Shown piece after piece: positions 50,816-52,620 of a stretch of 52,620 nt of DNA (position 1 is its first letter; each line of letters opens with the position of its first letter). Source of the stretch: Bordetella parapertussis. GTDB lineage: Bacteria; Pseudomonadota; Gammaproteobacteria; Burkholderiales; Burkholderiaceae_C. The DNA lies in the NCBI GenBank assembly GCA_945875935.1, contig CAMCNE010000004.1, positions 1 through 52,620 on the forward strand, written 5' to 3'. A program made the translations under genes and the position numbers. The notes beneath the pieces were generated by a model. It ran no database searches. It saw only the letters and a list, made by a program, of their open reading frames with translations, and had not been told where the DNA came from.

Positions 50816-50866
50816 CTTTCATTTTCGGGCACAGTTCGATTAGACTGACGTGCCTTGAAAGCGCAG

Positions 50867-50875
50867 TTATTCACA
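50867..50875 (+). promoter_or_regulatory. DnaA box at the dnaA start
   Basis: TTATTCACA fits the TTATNCACA consensus and ends just before the dnaA ATG. Its position suggests direct repression of dnaA translation or transcription by DnaA. Confidence 0.75.
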
Positions 50876-50877
50876 AC

Positions 50878-52323
50878 ATGACACCTGATCTCTGGCAACG
50901 TGGCTGCGAACGGCTGGCGGCTGAACTGCCCGAACAGCAGTTCAACACGTGGATACGTCCTTTGCCAGCTGCATGCATGTCAGACTCTGTGCAAGGTGCG
51001 GTGGCCAGCTTGCTCGTGCCCAACCGTTTCAAGCTCGACTGGATCAGAAATCAGTACGGCGGTCGCATTGAATCCGTACTGTCCGAACTTGCCGGCAAGC
51101 CCGTGCGACTCGAGATCTCGCTGGCGCCTCGCGAGCCGTCTGATCGTTCGGCTTCGGCCGGCGGTGCGAATGTCGTTGCTCCGGCGGCGCAAGCGATCAG
51201 CCACTTCTTGACGCGACCGGGCACGAGCTTCTCGTCGGCTGGCGCTGCTTCGGGCTCATCGCCTGACGGCAACGCGTCACGCCCTTCCATGGTGGTGCAG
51301 TCCAGCCACCGACTCAACACCGGTCTCACCTTTGAAAACCTGGTGCCTGGTCGGGCCAATCAGATGGCGCGCACGGCTGCACTGCATGTGGCGGGTGCTC
51401 CGGGCCAGATGTACAACCCCTTGTTCATCTACGGTGGTGTGGGTCTGGGCAAGACGCACCTGATGAACGCCGTGGGCAACGCCTTGCTCGCTGATCAGCC
51501 AAATGCGCGCGTGCTCTATTTGCATGCAGAGCAGTTCATCACCGACGTTGTGAAGAACTACCAGCGCAAGACCTTTGATGAACTGAAGTCCAAGTACCAC
51601 TCGCTGGACCTGCTGTTGATCGACGACGTGCAGTTCTTTGCGGGCAAAGAGCGCACGCAAGAAGAGTTCTTCAATGCGTTCGAAGCGCTGCTGGCCAAGC
51701 GTGCCCACATCATCATGACCAGCGACACCTATCCCAAGGGACTGGTGGACATTGACGAGCGGCTGACTTCACGCTTCGATGCCGGCTTGACCGTGGCCAT
51801 CGAGCCACCTGAACTCGAGATGCGAGTGGCGATCCTGATGCGCAAGGCAGAAGCCGAAGGCACCACCATGCCCGAGGACGTGGCCTTTTTCGTGGCCAAG
51901 AATGTTCGAGCCAATGTGCGGGAGCTCGAAGGTGCTTTGCGAAAGATCCTCGCCTATTCAAGGTTCAGCCAGAAGGAAATCAACATCGCTTTGGCGCGAG
52001 AGGCCCTGAAAGATCTGCTGTCGATCCAGAACCGGCAAGTGAGCGTCGAGAACATCCAAAAGACCGTCGCCGACTTCTACAAGCTCAAGATCGCCGACAT
52101 GTACTCGAAGAAACGGCCGGCCAGCATTGCCAGGCCGCGGCAGATCGCGATGTACCTGGCCAAGGAAATGACGCAAAAAAGCCTGCCTGAGATCGGCGAG
52201 CTTTTCGGCGGCAGGGATCACACCACCGTGTTGCACGCGGTACGCAAGATTTCGGGCGAGCGTCAGCAAAACACCGAGCTCAACCAGCAGTTGCACGTGC
52301 TCGAACAAACGCTCAAGGGCTGA
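50878..52323 (+). CDS. dnaA: Chromosomal replication initiator protein DnaA
   Basis: The 481-residue protein has the four domains: an N-terminal DnaB-contact domain (LWQRGCERLAAELPEQQFNT), a variable linker at about 90-145, an AAA+ ATPase with Walker A GGVGLGKTHL and LLIDDVQFFAGKE, and a C-terminal helix-turn-helix with GRDHTTVLHAVRKI. It opens the origin. ATG 50878 lies two bases after a DnaA box; a reading starting at 50806 would include the boxes and is rejected. Confidence 0.97.
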   Translation: MTPDLWQRGCERLAAELPEQQFNTWIRPLPAACMSDSVQGAVASLLVPNRFKLDWIRNQYGGRIESVLSELAGKPVRLEISLAPREPSDRSASAGGANVVAPAAQAISHFLTRPGTSFSSAGAASGSSPDGNASRPSMVVQSSHRLNTGLTFENLVPGRANQMARTAALHVAGAPGQMYNPLFIYGGVGLGKTHLMNAVGNALLADQPNARVLYLHAEQFITDVVKNYQRKTFDELKSKYHSLDLLLIDDVQFFAGKERTQEEFFNAFEALLAKRAHIIMTSDTYPKGLVDIDERLTSRFDAGLTVAIEPPELEMRVAILMRKAEAEGTTMPEDVAFFVAKNVRANVRELEGALRKILAYSRFSQKEINIALAREALKDLLSIQNRQVSVENIQKTVADFYKLKIADMYSKKRPASIARPRQIAMYLAKEMTQKSLPEIGELFGGRDHTTVLHAVRKISGERQQNTELNQQLHVLEQTLKG

Positions 52324-52564
52324 TGAATGTCTCATCACAAAGCGCGTTGGTGTCAAGGCACATCCTTGGGGACAAGTTCCGCGCAACTTGGGCTTATCCA
52401 CCGATTTCTGGACAAGGACAAAGTTGTTGTACGCGAGTCCCACGCTTCCAGAGCGTCTTTGCACAGGCTTGGCAAGAGCTCAAGTCATTGATTCAAAAGC
52501 AGAAAACAGGCTTCTGCACAGATCACGACAGACCCTATTACTACGGCTAATCTGAGAGGTTCAA
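52324..52564. other. dnaA-dnaN intergenic region with a near-consensus DnaA box
   Basis: This 241-base gap contains TTATCCACC at 52394-52402 (one change from consensus) and several ACAAG/GACAAG segments. It presumably holds the dnaN promoter, though no convincing -35/-10 pair was seen, and may be a second origin part. GAGAGG at 52554-52559 is the dnaN ribosome site. Confidence 0.45.
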
Positions 52565-52620
52565 ATGATTGTCTTGAAGACGGCGCAAGAAAAACTTCTG
52601 AGCGCACTGCAGTCGGTGTC
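52565..52620 (+). CDS. dnaN: DNA polymerase III beta clamp, N-terminal start (partial)
   Basis: ATG 52565 opens MIVLKTAQEKLLSALQSV, the typical first residues of the beta sliding clamp in Burkholderiales, running off the window. Position right after dnaA and a GAGAGG ribosome site support it. Only 18 residues are visible. Confidence 0.9.
   Translation, partial: MIVLKTAQEKLLSALQSV

Larger units (their letters stand above)
50642..50877. other. oriC: Probable chromosomal origin segment upstream of dnaA
   Basis: This 236-base stretch has no gene. It holds the rpmH promoter and two DnaA boxes: TGTGGATAA at 50807-50815, the reverse of TTATCCACA, and TTATTCACA at 50867-50875, which ends two bases before the dnaA ATG. 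The boxes may serve replication start, dnaA autoregulation, or both. A second gap at 52324-52564 has a near-match box, so the origin may be split around dnaA. Confidence 0.55.

Overview
The window is a high-G+C, gene-dense chromosomal segment from a betaproteobacterium, most likely order Burkholderiales (Leptothrix/Rubrivivax/Comamonadaceae-like). The assignment rests on gene order: glnE beside yhdP; fur/bamE/dapB/exbB/exbD/leuS/lptE/holA; thiL/pgpA/pncC; lptD/surA/ksgA; and the replication-origin block mnmE-yidC-yidD-rnpA-rpmH facing dnaA-dnaN. No tRNA, rRNA, insertion sequence, prophage or CRISPR array was seen. No gap between genes exceeds 300 bases.

Layout. (1) 1-9.2 kb: the tail of a probable UbiH-like monooxygenase, an orphan FliL-like protein, a nitrilase-family amidase, the giant YhdP envelope protein, GlnE, and a rhombosortase. 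(2) 9.2-21.3 kb: rfaE2 and a di-iron ferritin-like protein, then a likely light and photo-oxidative stress island. Its leftward arm is a cobalamin-binding MerR regulator (CarH/LitR type), a DUF2256 protein and an iron-sulfur photolyase, joined by ATGA overlaps. Its rightward arm is an exported glutathione peroxidase, FAD amine oxidase, DUF1365, cyclopropane-fatty-acid-synthase-type methyltransferase, chalcone-isomerase-like protein, MFS carrier, DUF3833 lipoprotein, SDR and an NTF2-like protein. The likely theme is light-triggered membrane lipid modification plus DNA repair. (3) 21.2-26.4 kb: an MFS exporter, an unlisted 50-residue membrane protein, CorA, then hpf, ptsN, hprK and fur. (4) 26.4-35.5 kb: outer-membrane assembly, lysine and peptidoglycan precursor, energy transduction, leucyl-tRNA, LPS transport and replication genes, then pncC-pgpA-thiL. 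(5) 35.7-38.0 kb: malic enzyme (MaeB). (6) 38.0-39.3 kb: a less G+C-rich cassette with a secreted barnase-type RNase and its barstar inhibitor, flanked by several inverted repeats; probably acquired. (7) 39.3-46.5 kb: ksgA, surA, lptD facing amgK, apt and a fatty-acid-hydroxylase protein; pdxA and murU, usual neighbours here, are absent. (8) 46.5-52.6 kb: the origin region, with perfect DnaA boxes just upstream of dnaA and the start of dnaN at the window edge.

The best candidate for an unusual system is the 9.7-21.3 kb island under a B12-type photoreceptor. After it come the barnase/barstar cassette, the rhombosortase whose substrates lie elsewhere, and the small protein in the corA operon. 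Function statements rest on recognised motifs and family knowledge; no database search was run.
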